NCBI GenBank assembly: GCA_013365365.1
Contig: JABVXU010000560.1
Location: 1 to 34,612, forward strand
Length of the DNA: 34,612 bases
Origin: Cruorifilaria tuberocauda
Lineage: Eukaryota > Nematoda > Chromadorea > Rhabditida > Onchocercidae
Direction of reading: 5' to 3'
Shown: in pieces, positions 9,401-21,300 of the stretch
Layout of the letters: each line of letters starts with the position of its first letter
How positions within the stretch are numbered: position 1 is the first letter of the stretch
Notes under the pieces: model-generated
The model's database searches: none
Told to the model about the DNA's origin: nothing
Seen by the model: the letters and a program-made list of their open reading frames with translations, nothing else
Program-made: the position numbers and the translations under genes

Positions 9401-12400
9401 AATATTATTTTTTTCCTCACTCTTCCTTCTATGTTTCTTTTAATGTTTCTCATTAAATTTTAATTCATTCGATATAAATTGCAAATATATTTATCCATTG
9501 ACTGCTGATTTTATCACTTATCAGTTTAATCCTGCTAGTAAATCATTTTTTTATCAAATGATAAAAAATGTTTCATAAACGTTTACTAGCCAGATTAAAT
9601 TGATAAGTGATGACTTAAATGGATCAAATAATTGAGTATGACTTCTTGATCACCGAATCACAAAATGTCATGATTCCTGCTATCTCGTTTATCCCAAATA
9701 GAAATGTTTTCCTCTGTAACGATTGCTTTTTTGATTAGCAAGGAGATGAACTTTATACTTTTCCAGTTTTCTTCCAAGCCTTATTTTTATAGATTCCTGG
9801 ATTCAGAATTCCGATTTTCCTCCTTCAAATTTTGGTTCCTGTTATTTTTCACTTAATACAAACGATGATCTTAATGCTAACTTTAGTCTGAAAACGATAG
9901 GATATTGATATCATATCAATTAAGGGAGTAACTGAAAGAGTGATAAACCATCCGGTTAAGAAATTCTTGAAGTAGTTAAAAAGTACAGCAAAAATAAAAG
10001 TTTGAAAAGATTGAAGGTGATAAGAATTTCGTGCGAGATAATTGCTTTTAACGAATGATAAAACTCAACATAAGTAATTAAAAAAAAATTCCATATCATC
10101 TAATTTTGCAAGCAATTTTTTAAATTTAAGTAAATTTAATTTTGACTAATCCATAGGTGTTAAATGAAATAAATTCTGATTTTCATATCATGGGAAACTC
10201 TTAGTATGATAACTATCCTAACTTTATCAGAATTTATTCAATCCGATGATTCTAATCATTTTTCGGCTGAATCTTTAAATTTATTTTGTATATCTATACC
10301 TTTTCATTTAAAAAGTTAAATTTAAGCTTTCGATGACTTTTGTTTTTGAATGAAAAAAAGATAAGTAAATTGGCATAATTTTTTACTCAAAAATATTAAC
10401 CTGAAATTTCCCATATTTCCCGAGAATTTACTCGGTGTTAAACAAGGAGAAGAATTGTGATCCAATCAAAAATCGTTCCCTAATTTGCATGATTTGCGTG
10501 ATGTAAGAATAAGTTAAACGATATTTACTGGTCAAAAAGGAGTGGTCATTTATCGATTTTAGGGTGACCATTATCTATCTTATTGGAAGCTTACAACGTA
10601 ATTAATATCCATGATAATTCAATAAAATGGTAAGGAAAGAGATAGGAGAAAGAGAATTGAAACGAAGAGAGGGAAAGAAGGTAAATATTGGATTATCGAA
10701 TTTTGATATGACTTGTGCTACTGCCCATATTATTTACTAAATTACATTTGACCTTTGCATGACCTTTTTCATCTTTTGATTCATTTCTTAATTACTCTCT
10801 CTCTCTCTCTTTCTCTCATTTCAAATTATTTCATTCGCAATTTTAATTACAAATTTTATGCAAAAAAGCGTCTAATATTCATGAATAAACGCTATTACCA
10901 CTACAGCACTTCTATTACTACACGACTACTACAGCATTACTGCTATAATCATACCATTACTGCAACAGTACTGCTAATACTGCTACTACTATCAGTACAA
11001 TTGCTGCTGTCGCTCCTATCTGTTATGCCTTGGATTGGAGGAAGACGAAGTGCTTTAATTCTAATTCAATAGACAACTGACATGAATAAATGTGTATGTG
11101 TGTGTATGTATGTATGTATGTCTGTGTGTATGTTACATATATGTATGTCTGTATATGTATGTCCATGTATGTGAGTATACGTATGTCTGTGTGTATGTTT
11201 CATATATGTATATCTATACATGTATGTTTGTGCGTATATTACGTATATGTATGTCTATGTGTATGTTACGTGTGCATACACTTCTGTGTACATGTATGTG
11301 TATGTATGTCCACACGTGTGCGTGTGCGTGTGCGTGCGTGTGCATAAGTGTATGGAAAATATTAGATGGGCAAGTTGACGACAAGTTCAGTTGCAATTTT
11401 GAAAATTGTTTACTTGAGGAGAAATATCCGAGCGTTGTTGCAAATCTCTCCCCTCCACCCTCTACCCTCCATCATCTCTCTCGATATCATCGATAATATG
11501 CTAATTTCTCTCTTCCCTATTTAAATCAATTGATAAGAATCGTTTATGAAAATGTTAAATTTTAACGCTTAATCCAATACAAAAATGCAATTGTTAAATT
11601 TTTAATTAATTAATTATTGTAAGCAATAAATTAGATTGTTTATTGTTTAATTTCTATCAGTTTGTAATTCCTCCTTATCAATTATCAAAATAAGCATTTT
11701 AAATTGGTCAATTCAACAAGGATATTTAGCGTTGAAGTGTTACTCGTTTATCACTCTTAAACATTTAAGAAAATTTCATTTCTCAAATTTCACTTCGTTA
11801 AACTTCTCGCATTCCTCAAATCAATTTCAGTTTCTTATCATTTATCATGCAAAAACAATCGTTAAACAAATATATCTCATTCAATTACAAATTTGGAATT
11901 AATTTGAGGATTGATAATTAAGACACTTTTGAATTATGAAAAAGGAAATTTTTACGTATATTATTGATTGATTGATTGATTGATTGATGCGAGAACCATC
12001 AGATATATGTTTGAGATAGAGGAGTGATGAATATGAATATTGATTGTTCATTTCATTTCATATCTTATTTCTCTATTATCATTCTATTATCCATCTCATC
12101 AGTGAAATTATTTCCATTCATCCCATTACTTTCTTTTCTTCCCATTTCTTTTTTTCAGCTTAAGTAATGAAAAAAGAAAAAAATAAATTCCGATGATCAA
12201 TTATTTTTGCCACAAATTTTTCATTCTCATTGGAATCTATGCTATAAGTAATAATAATGTTAGTGGCTTCATCCAAACATTCAGGTATCATTATTATCAT
12301 ACCTCATTTCGAATTCAAAATTAATAATGTTTATCTAAATGTGAAGTTTTATATTAAAAACTTTTCCTTCTCTGATATGATATGATATGATATTGATACT

Positions 12401-15400
12401 GATATGATATTTTTATTGTTTATTTTTTTACTCTTTCATGCCTTTCCTAATCATAAATTTCCATTGATATCAATTAAATAATTTCCAGTCAAAAAATATA
12501 TTAAATTTTTTTTATTTTCTTGCAGCATTATTAAAATTTTCCTTTTCCTTATTTTTACAGCTTTATATATTTATGGTAGCTTTAAAATATTTTATATTAA
12601 TTAAAATAAATCATTATTCTTTAATTTTTCTCTTTTCTGTTTTGATAAAATTTTGATAAAATGATAAAATCTCTTTTGATAAAATAGTTAATGATTGAAA
12701 TTACAAAAAAAAGTTTGAAGTAAAGGCATTGAAAAGTTGAAATGAAAATTAAAGAATTAAAATTGAAAAATTAATTAAAGTTTTCATTTTATATTTGAAT
12801 TTTTTATCCTTAAAGTTAGGTGAAGTGATTAATTTCAGATCTTCTTGATTGTCTTCAATCATCGCCCATGACAAAACAGTCAAATGATGTGATTGTACAA
12901 AAGGATGCCATAATGTTACGATCGCCTACAAAAGGTAATAATAATAATAAATTGAAATTTTCAAAGGATTCACATGGATCATCATTGCGATTATCGAATT
13001 TATTATCGAAAATTTCTCGAAAAGAAAAGGTATCAGCTTGTGTATTTCATGAAATTATCATGAATGATTGATAAATAAACATTAATGCTCATTCTGTACA
13101 AATATTTAGTATCATGAAATTATGTAAACTATATATTCAATTACGATTATTTGATAAAAGGCTAAACAATTAAAGTGGAAATAGTTTTTGAGTGGATAGT
13201 GCTTAAACTTTTAATATTATTATCACACTGGAATGATAATTCAATAATGTTATTGTTCTCTGACAATGATGAATAAGCAACATTAAAAGTTAGAAATTTC
13301 GAAACAGAAAAGAAAGCTAATACTTTATTGTAATAACATTTTCTTCAAAAAAAAAAAATTATTAGAGTTATATTAATTATTTTAAATTCCGTAAGTTTAG
13401 TTTTTTTTTTTTCATTCGAATTTTTCAAAGTTCCTCTTGTACTAGTTAGAGTAGTGTTAAATTTAAATGATTATTTAATTTTCAAAGTTCACTTGTATAA
13501 TATCGTCTTTTAGCATCTTTTATAGATGATGAAACTGAATTTTTATCAGTCATGGATTATCATTTGAGCCAGAAATAATCCTGCTAGTACGATTTTACTG
13601 AATGCACCAAAAATATTGATATTTTTTTAGAAACCATTAAATCACTACTACATTTCTGCTGAACCACCGTTTACCACAACTCCCGATATGTCGGGGGAAG
13701 AAGATGGTGTGGAAGTGTCGTACGTGGAAACGGAAAGTGAAAATAACGCTGATTCCGAAGATACACTTCCAGTTGCCGATTTTGCTAATGTTAAAAATTC
13801 ATCGGATAGGTTGATTTATGTTGTTGATGGTGCTGTATTGGACGATTCAACTCCAACAATAACAGAATCAACAGATTATAGTAGTGGTTCCGGAAATAAT
13901 GGATTCGGAAATAATGGAAATGACAGAAATGAAAGTAGCAATGAGGTGAGTCAGTCTAATTTAACATCCTAATGTATGCATGAATAAAATTTGTTTGAGT
14001 TTCAAATTTCCATCATTTTATCAATTAGATATTTTTAGGAGTTTAATCATCTGCTTAATTTGATCAAAATTCATTTCAAATTGGATTATGCGACACTCTT
14101 ATCATTTACTATATATTAAAAAAAAAAACAAAACAATAAATAAATAAACTTCGATAGAAACGAAAATCAAGATTTCTTATGACTATTTTTCACTATCAAT
14201 TATCACACCACATCATGTCTTTGTCAATATTTATCAATATTTATCACGTGTTATCTTTTAAATTACATTTCATACTTCATTTTATTCATTTATACATTTT
14301 TTTTGTTGATGAATGTGGTGCAAAATAATTTTTGTCATTTCACTTCTTCTTCAATCATAATTATTCGTACATCACTCTGATTGTTATCAGAAATATCAAA
14401 TATATTTGAAATCAAATACGCGATTACTTCATAACTTTTTCATCTAAGGCGTTTTAAAGCGTTTTAAAAATTTTTTCATATCTCTTAGTTATTTTACTCT
14501 TACTTTATTTTATTCTGATTCATATCTTACTTATTACTTTTATTTACGATATATAGTTAGTTGTTAGTGTAATACTGAAAATTAAATTTTTTTTTGATAT
14601 AATTCTTTTAATGCTTTAAATACGTATATGATAATTGAATAATTTATTTTATTGTAAGCATATTTGATGTTTCAATTTTAAAATCTTTTTTTATATATTT
14701 GAAAAATTTTTTGTTTTTTGTTTTTGTTTTTTTTTTGTATTTGGTTTTTTTTGTATGCGTAAAAGTTGTTGATGTTATTTGCAAACAGGAAAGTTTTAAA
14801 TTTCAAATATATTTTTTTTAGAAGCAAATGACAAGGACAAGTGTTATTGTGTCATCATCGGATCAACAAGTTGTGCAATCAACAGCATCAACAAAAGTTA
14901 CAGCAACTAAAATTGTTAATACAAATTCCAGGAATTTTTTGAAAAGAATGCGGTTTGTATTGGAAAATGAAATTTTAACCAAAGTACACGAAGTCGTTAG
15001 TAATTTTCGAGAAAAGCTTTTTGTATTGTGATATTAGCCACTGAATTTTTTTTTCTTCATTAATAAGTATACTTTCTGAGTAGCGTACATCTTACCAGGA
15101 ATATGCATGAATCATCTTTAAATATTGATATCAAGAATTTATCATCTCTGAGATAACTCTTTTTCGAATTCTTTTTCTTTAGCAATAAAATAATCTGTAA
15201 AAAAAATTAGTGAAATATTCCTGTTATTACAAGTACTTATCAGGAGAATAAGAGATTAACAAATTAGAGATATTGTAAATTACACTTCTCGCAATTACAA
15301 TGTATCTCGAGGTCATTCGATGCATTTTAAATTTACGACTATGAATTTCTGTAATATACAAATGGAAGATTATAACATTGATATAAATGAAGTTAATTGC

Positions 15401-15874
15401 TGATTGAAATTCATCATCATAAGTTATCAATTCATAATTGCTGTTTTCCAGTCGGAATATTATAATATTTACTTAAATACTTTTAGGCATGTTGCTGCTA
15501 CAAGTATACAGGTATTCCTTGTCATTTTCGTACTATTTTGGTGTTCGATTATTCTCAAAGTCTTCTATAACGATTTCTACAATACCCGATCAAAATCCTC
15601 AACACTATGCAATGCTGCTGAAGTGATCGATGAATGGTTATCGTTAGGTCTTTCAAAAGCGGCTCAGTGCAATGATAATTCTGATAGTTTCTTCGAACGA
15701 TTATATCAGGAAGCAGAATCATTCGTTAATTTTGTGATAGCACAGTTTCGTTTCATTCCAATAATTTGGTTATCATTACAAGAAATAATCCTAAATGCAA
15801 AGGATGATTTGGGTGAGTATTGCAAAACTATTTGGATAGATATTGTAAAAAGGTATCATGATTTCCGACTTTGA
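6431..15874 (+). CDS. RING-HC finger protein with C-terminal membrane segment, probable E3 ubiquitin ligase, 430 residues
   Basis: Exons: 6431-6511, 7388-7574, 12839-13029, 13631-13945, 14822-14952, 15487-15874 (1293 bases, in frame at every junction). Residues 26-70 form a C3HC4 RING: C26, C29, C45, H47, C50, C53, C67, C70, with the typical PCGHSFCHHC core and CPIC. NYSLLDLL follows, as in many RING/TRIM-type proteins, and is itself restored across intron 2. No B-box is visible. The middle (about 100-290) is low-complexity, rich in Ser, Asn and acidic residues. A hydrophobic stretch at about 309-325 looks like a single membrane span, and a second, weaker one lies in the C-terminal 105 residues. 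RING proteins of this kind transfer ubiquitin from an E2, and the span suggests an organelle or plasma-membrane ligase. Intron 2 is 5264 bp. Target and ortholog are not recognised. Confidence 0.82.
9223..9263. repeat. Two perfect palindromes in a GC-richer part of the intron
   Basis: CGGAAGCTTCCG (9223-9234) is a perfect 12-bp palindrome. TTCTGTCCA-T-TGGACAGAA (9245-9263) has 9-bp arms around one base. A further CGGAA near 9280 could pair with the TTCCG at 9230-9234. Role unknown. Confidence 0.75.
9489..9629. mobile_element. MITE-like fold-back element (imperfect long palindrome)
   Basis: Nearly the whole 141 bp folds on itself. The central arms TTATCA/TGATAA flank an AA loop near 9559. Segment 9513-9542 matches the reverse complement of 9582-9611 at 27 of 30 positions. 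The outer ends ATTTATCCATT and AATGGATCAAA also pair, with one indel. There is no coding capacity. No clear target-site duplication was found, so transposon origin is an inference from shape. Confidence 0.55.
10891..11015 (+). repeat. Degenerate TAC/TGC trinucleotide repeat
   Basis: Irregular run of ACT, TAC, CAG and TGC triplets. It lies inside RING intron 2 and gives spurious Thr/Leu-rich frames. Confidence 0.75.
11091..11355 (+). repeat. Compound TG / TATG microsatellite
   Basis: About 260 bases of mixed TGTG, TATG and TGTC units, ending in GTGCG repeats. The overlapping Cys/Val/Tyr-rich frames on both strands come from the repeat. Confidence 0.9.
11963..11988 (+). repeat. ATTG tetranucleotide run
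   Basis: About six copies of ATTG in tandem within RING intron 2. Confidence 0.9.
12373..12410 (+). repeat. TGATA pentanucleotide run
   Basis: Interrupted tandem TGATA/TGATAT units within RING intron 2. Confidence 0.85.
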
Positions 15875-18394
15875 TAAATGTAATTAATTAAAAGGTGAAA
15901 TAAATTGTACAATCATATTTACTTTGTAGTTGTATGAAAATGCTTTAGTTTGTTCAGGTTTGAAAGTTAATAATAAATTGTGATGATTTAGCGACTATCG
16001 ACATTTATCTTTGTATTTACTCTAATATCTTTATTATTTTGTCTTATTCTCGTTTCATTTAAAATGCATTTAATTACATTTTGAGAAGTAACAGTTTTGC
16101 ATGAAATGAATAGTCGATCAAAATTTCGAAAAAGATGCTACTGTCGGTATAATTTTTAGCTTTTCAACATTTTAGATTTTAGGAGAAACATAAGAATGTG
16201 ATCTGAAATTGTTTATTTCATATTTGCAAATTAGAATTTCTATTTTATCTGCCAAAAAATAGTCAACATGATGCATTTACATTCCTTATTGTGCAATTTG
16301 CATGTATGAAATGTATTTCTGTTTTGCGAACTTTATCATAAATCTTTTATCTTCACAATTATTTGTCGCCTTTTTTTCATTATATTTTTCACTTTAAAAC
16401 CTGTTTTAAAAAAAAGAAATGAAATTTTCGCCGTAATAAATAGCTCATTATGATATTAAGGAAATTTAATTTTGATATTTGTCTATCATGAATATCATTA
16501 ACAAGAAAGTTTTAATTACAATATTTTTTATTTCCATTTCTCACTTTATCGTTACTATACTTTGTATCAGGAGTTATGGATCTAAATCCTACCTGTGGCT
16601 TAAAATTTAGCTCATCTGCTGCAAACTAAAATACTTAGAGATTAATGAAAGTACTTATTGGTCATCTAATCATCATCACCTCAAACTCATTTGTATCTTC
16701 CAATCAATCACTTTTTAACAAATGAAATACGAATAAATCGAAGAAGAATTCTGAAATCTAACCTCTCAAACAGACATTATAACTCATTTTCTTTCTTAAA
16801 TTCCTCCAGCGTTTGTCTCAAAAAATTTTCACTTATTGATATTAACTTACAATTTGAAATCCTCTTATATCTAAAGAACAAATTAAGCAATTTCTGCAAA
16901 TGCTTTAGCCTTATTTGTACAACAGAAATATTTTCCGAAAATTTTGGAATGCTTTTCTTTCGTGATGGTAACTTGTTGAATCATTTTTAATCAACGAATT
17001 GATTTTTTGAACCTGCGATGAGAATGATTAATGAAATTATTGGGAAATGAATAAACGTTGCGTGAAATGATTTCGTTACGATCTTTTAAATATGAAAAGT
17101 TTTAAATGTGAATGCATAAGAATTAATACTTGTGTCTTTCTTCTGGTTGCATTATTGCTTCAAACCCGTACATATTTGTTTCTTCTGTGAGTTGCGCAGG
17201 TGAAAAAATTCATCTTAAAGCAATTTTTTGAATTAAACATTTTTATGTAAAAATAAAAATTTGTTAAATATACAGTCGTAATTATCAATCAATTAAATTT
17301 CTATAAGTTATCTTCTTCGACAATTTTAAAAATTTGAATTTGATAATTTTTTAAAAGCTTTGCTGCTTGAGGAGGTCCATAAAAAATAATGAAAATAAGC
17401 AAGAGCACAAGTAATAACGTAAATTTCTGGATCTGCGTTGTGATAACCTCGAGGCATTTATGATTTTAAAACTCTTATGCAGGATTGAAAATAATATTTC
17501 GTGCTAAAGTTTTAACATCTAAATAAAAATAAGATATTTAAATTTCGCAAAAATAGATTTAAGTGAAGTAATCCTGCTTTATTTTCCAATTAATTTTAGC
17601 AAAATTCTTCTGCACAAGAAGACCTGACTTGCTTAGACTTATCCAGCCGATTTTATAATTTATCACTCTTCACTGAAATGTTATCAATTAAAAATCAACA
17701 AATTTTAATTTCTGATTGAGTGAAGCTTTTGAGATTTTAATGAAAAAAACATTGCAAATTTTTCAATGTGAAAAGAAATGAATTGTTTGCAATGCTGATC
17801 TACTCAAGAACTTGACTTAACTAATTTTGATGTAATGGGAAAATTAAGTTTCACATCGCACCTCTCTTCAAGACGTTGTATATAGTAATTTGTAGTCGTG
17901 AATTTCAAACCAGTAGTTCATGATGATATGGCATTTCTGTGCACCATTGCGCTATTTTATTTCTTAATTGTCATTTAATTATTAGATTTGAATATTCCGG
18001 TTATCAGATAAGTTAACCATTTTCTTGACATCTTCAAGTGTGATACTATTTATTACCTCTTTATATAGTTTATATGAGAATTATTTTCCTTAAAATTAAT
18101 GTGAAATTAAAAAATAGGTGTTCCTTCTTTTGTAGTCGTTTGAGGATTATTTTCATGTAAGGTTCAGAAACGAATATTCTGTGAACTGCTTACATCATTA
18201 AGATTGTATATTTGTTGTTTTCGTTTACTTAATTTATACAGTGGTTGTGTCTGTAATAAAATATCAAGAACTGATTTCAATAACGCGGTAACTAAAATGT
18301 GATTGAAAAGCTTGACGAATATTCTATCGATTGATTTTTCCGATATTAATATAATTCGTTTCCTAAAATTAGATAATTGCACGATACAGTGGGG
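15875..18394. other. Spacer between the RING and SLY1 genes
   Basis: AT-rich DNA with no gene that I can support. The open frame at 16691-16990 has no ATG at its start and resembles no family I know. The right end must contain the SLY1 5' flank. An AG at 18371-18372, 22 bases before the SLY1 ATG, is a possible spliced-leader acceptor. Confidence 0.55.
15899..15904 (+). terminator. Polyadenylation signal of the RING gene
   Basis: A perfect AATAAA lies 25 bases after the stop codon of the RING gene. Confidence 0.55.
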
Positions 18395-21300
18395 ATGAAG
18401 ATGAACGATCAAACGGACTGGAACGAAACGATTCGAACGCGGCAAATTGGTATTTTATCTTCTATTTACATTCATTCTTACGTCGCTATTTTTTGGTATT
18501 TTGGATAGAATTGCTTGAACACAGAATTATTTCTCACTTTATTTATTAAATTCTTGCGACACATTTCTAATTGTAAATTCTGAATGAAGTATCATACTCG
18601 ATATACAAATGGCTTTTATAAATTATTTGATAACTTACAATTGTTATGAGAAACATATTTTTCGTGATTTCCATTTGGTCTCTTTTTAGCTTCTTTGAAA
18701 CAGATGTTAAATCTCAATCAACCGCTGCCAATGTCGATGGCTGTGGAACCGGTCTGGAAAATACTTATTTTGGATCGCTATGGACAAGATATCATATCTC
18801 CATTACTAACAGTCAAACAGCTGAGGGATTTGGGAATCACCTTGCATTTGTAATTTATTGTTTTTGGTTAATTCAATCACAAGCGGCATCTACTTGTCAC
18901 CAAGAGTATCATTCTCGTACTTTGAAGCAAACCTTTTCTGAGTTAGTAGTAAATAATTCTATTTATGACTGACAAGAATTATTGTTTGCAATTTACTTAT
19001 CTTATAAACTCTTGCAGACTTTTGAATAGCCATCGTGAAATCTTACCCGACGTGCCTGCTGTATATTTCATTTCTCCTACTGATGAAAATGTTGAAATTA
19101 TTTGCGATGACCTCAACAAAGTTCGTGAAAAGATCACTTTGGCATTCAAATTTGAATATGACAATATTATCATTGTCCCTTAAAGTGCTAAATATCTTTA
19201 CGAAAGATTAAAAGGCATGGTGTGAATATCATCTGTTGGATTTCGACGTTTTTTGTCAGAAATTATGAATTGAAAATGCTTTGGTTTTAAGCTTTTTTCA
19301 GTTATATATTTTCCATTTTAATGTGGCTGTTTCTTCAGTCGCAGAGATGCGTTTTTTTATTCCATTATTGAGCGAATTGAGCTAGAAAAAATTTTTTAAT
19401 AGATTAAGATTTAAAGAAATCTCATTATTAGAAATATCAAAGAAGAGTAAACGAGCTTCCAGAGACACAGTTCTCAAGGCTTTTTTTGATGCAAGATGAT
19501 AAATGTAAGCACAAGGTGAACGAATATTTTTTTAGGGAATGTATGATAGCTATTATTTCAATATGATTAGCCCATTGAGCAGGCCGCGGCTTGAGCAATT
19601 AGCGTCTGCCGCTGTCCATGGTGGAACGGTTCAACATGTTCAGAAGGTTAGATTTTAAAAACCTTTAAGGAATTTGATCTTTATTTGGATCAGTTTTGCG
19701 GAATCTTTGCCTTTCATTATTTCAGGTTATGGATCAATTCCTGAACTTCATTTCATTGGAAGACGACTTGTTTGTACTGCGAAGATATAACGACAATAGT
19801 CCCTTTTCATTTTATGGTTCTTATTTTTTTTATAATTTCAAATTGGGTTTTTCTATCTGACCATACCCTTCCCACTAGATTTTCGTTATTATGCTCTGCC
19901 AGTTTATTTTTTTCTTATTTCTTATTTTTCTTAAATTCTTTTCATATATTATATTTTTCGCATATTTTCCAACTGTTGGCTGTTGTAAATCAAAAAATTA
20001 TCAATCCGCTGGTTTCAAGTTAGGTTTCTATTTGTGATATTTTTTCATTTTGGATTCTACGAGCATTATAACGGGATATGTTATTAGTTTCTCTTCTTTT
20101 AGCGATAAGCGATCCTGCAGTGACTCCGGAGCAGATGGAAGTTCTTATTGATAATGTTGTTGATGGTTTATTTTCGGTGTGTGCAACGCTGGGTGTAGTG
20201 CCTATTATACGTTGTTTGAAGGATAATGCTGCGGAACAAGTTGCCGTAGTTAGTTTCCTGGATTTCGTTGAATAACCCAAATAAATTCGGATAATACAAC
20301 TTAAATTTTCCTAATATAAAATAATAATCATCTAGTTCTACAATGCAGTTTTTCATTTTGTTTGTGAACAATTATTAAGCGTAGTCAAATTTAAGTTCTG
20401 TGTTACTGGTTGATAAGCTGTTACTCTTTTTATGTCCAATGGAATTTCCGGGTATTTTAGAAAGTGAATTTAGAAGTTCTCACAATATAAAGTGATATTT
20501 AAGATTTACCCTTCCTTTCTAGGTACCAATTTCATTGTCATAAATATTTCACAAACACGAAATAATCTACATATTTTTGTGCAAATACCGATATGTCTTT
20601 GCAGCGTTTAGACCAGAAGTTGCGTGATAATTTCCGTGATGCTCGTAACAATTTGTTTGTACAAGATAGTGTTCGTGCTGGACGATTGATTATCCATCGA
20701 CCTGTTTTAATCATTGCCGATCGTGGCATGGATATAGCAACGATGCTTCGCCATACATGGACTTATCAAGCTCTCATACATGATTTGTTAGTAAGTAGTT
20801 GAGTGAACTTTTTTGTAATTTGATATTTGTTTAATTAATTATGATGGACTGTGGTCAGTGTTTAGATTAGATTAATTTTATGTCTTTCTCTTGAAACTAT
20901 GAAACATTAATAGTTTTTTTATAGGATTTGGATTTAAATCGTGTCGTAATTAAAGATAAAACCGGGCGGAGGAAAGAATATGATATGAATTCACGTGACA
21001 AGCTGTGGATGGGGCATAAAGGAAGCGCTTTTCCGTTGGTGGCCGAAGCAATACAGGAAGAAGTTGAAGCTTATAAAAACAGCGAAGATGAGATCAGACG
21101 TTTGAAGCATGCTATGGTACGAATTTTAATACACATTTTCTTTTATTTTAATGCATATTCTCTTTTATTTATTCAGACTTAATCATTTGTTAATATAATT
21201 TGTCTGAACTAAGAGGTAATTAATTGTTTATTCATTCAAATTAAATAAGAGGGAATTATTTTTTACTATCCAAAAACAATTTCTGCATTAGATAATCCAG

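Larger units (their letters stand above)
7575..12838 (+). other. Large intron 2 of the RING gene
   Basis: 5264 bases between GTTTGT and TTTCAG. It is AT-rich and has no supported exon of another gene. It holds a pair of 14-base repeats 40 bp apart (8300, 8340), a GC-richer stretch with two palindromes (9127-9310), a fold-back element (9489-9629), a CT run (10795-10817), a degenerate TAC/TGC block (10891-11015), a TG/TATG microsatellite (11091-11355), an ATTG run (11963-11988) and a TGATA run (12373-12410). Confidence 0.7.

Noticed and set aside
11090..11496. Cys/Val/Tyr-rich frames of 85 and 134 codons
   Set aside because: These are translations of a TG/TATG microsatellite.
16691..16990. 99-codon frame with a vaguely F-box-like Leu-rich stretch
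   Set aside because: It starts at TTG rather than ATG, has codon usage like the AT-rich flanks, and shows no convincing F-box core.
18164..18445. Minus-strand 93-codon frame
   Set aside because: It overlaps SLY1 exon 1 on the opposite strand, and the plus-strand exon is supported by alignment.
18646..18972. Plus-strand frame with a signal-peptide-like start (MRNIFFVISIWSLFSFF)
   Set aside because: It is a different frame over SLY1 exon 2. The SLY1 frame reads a family-specific sequence and splices correctly.
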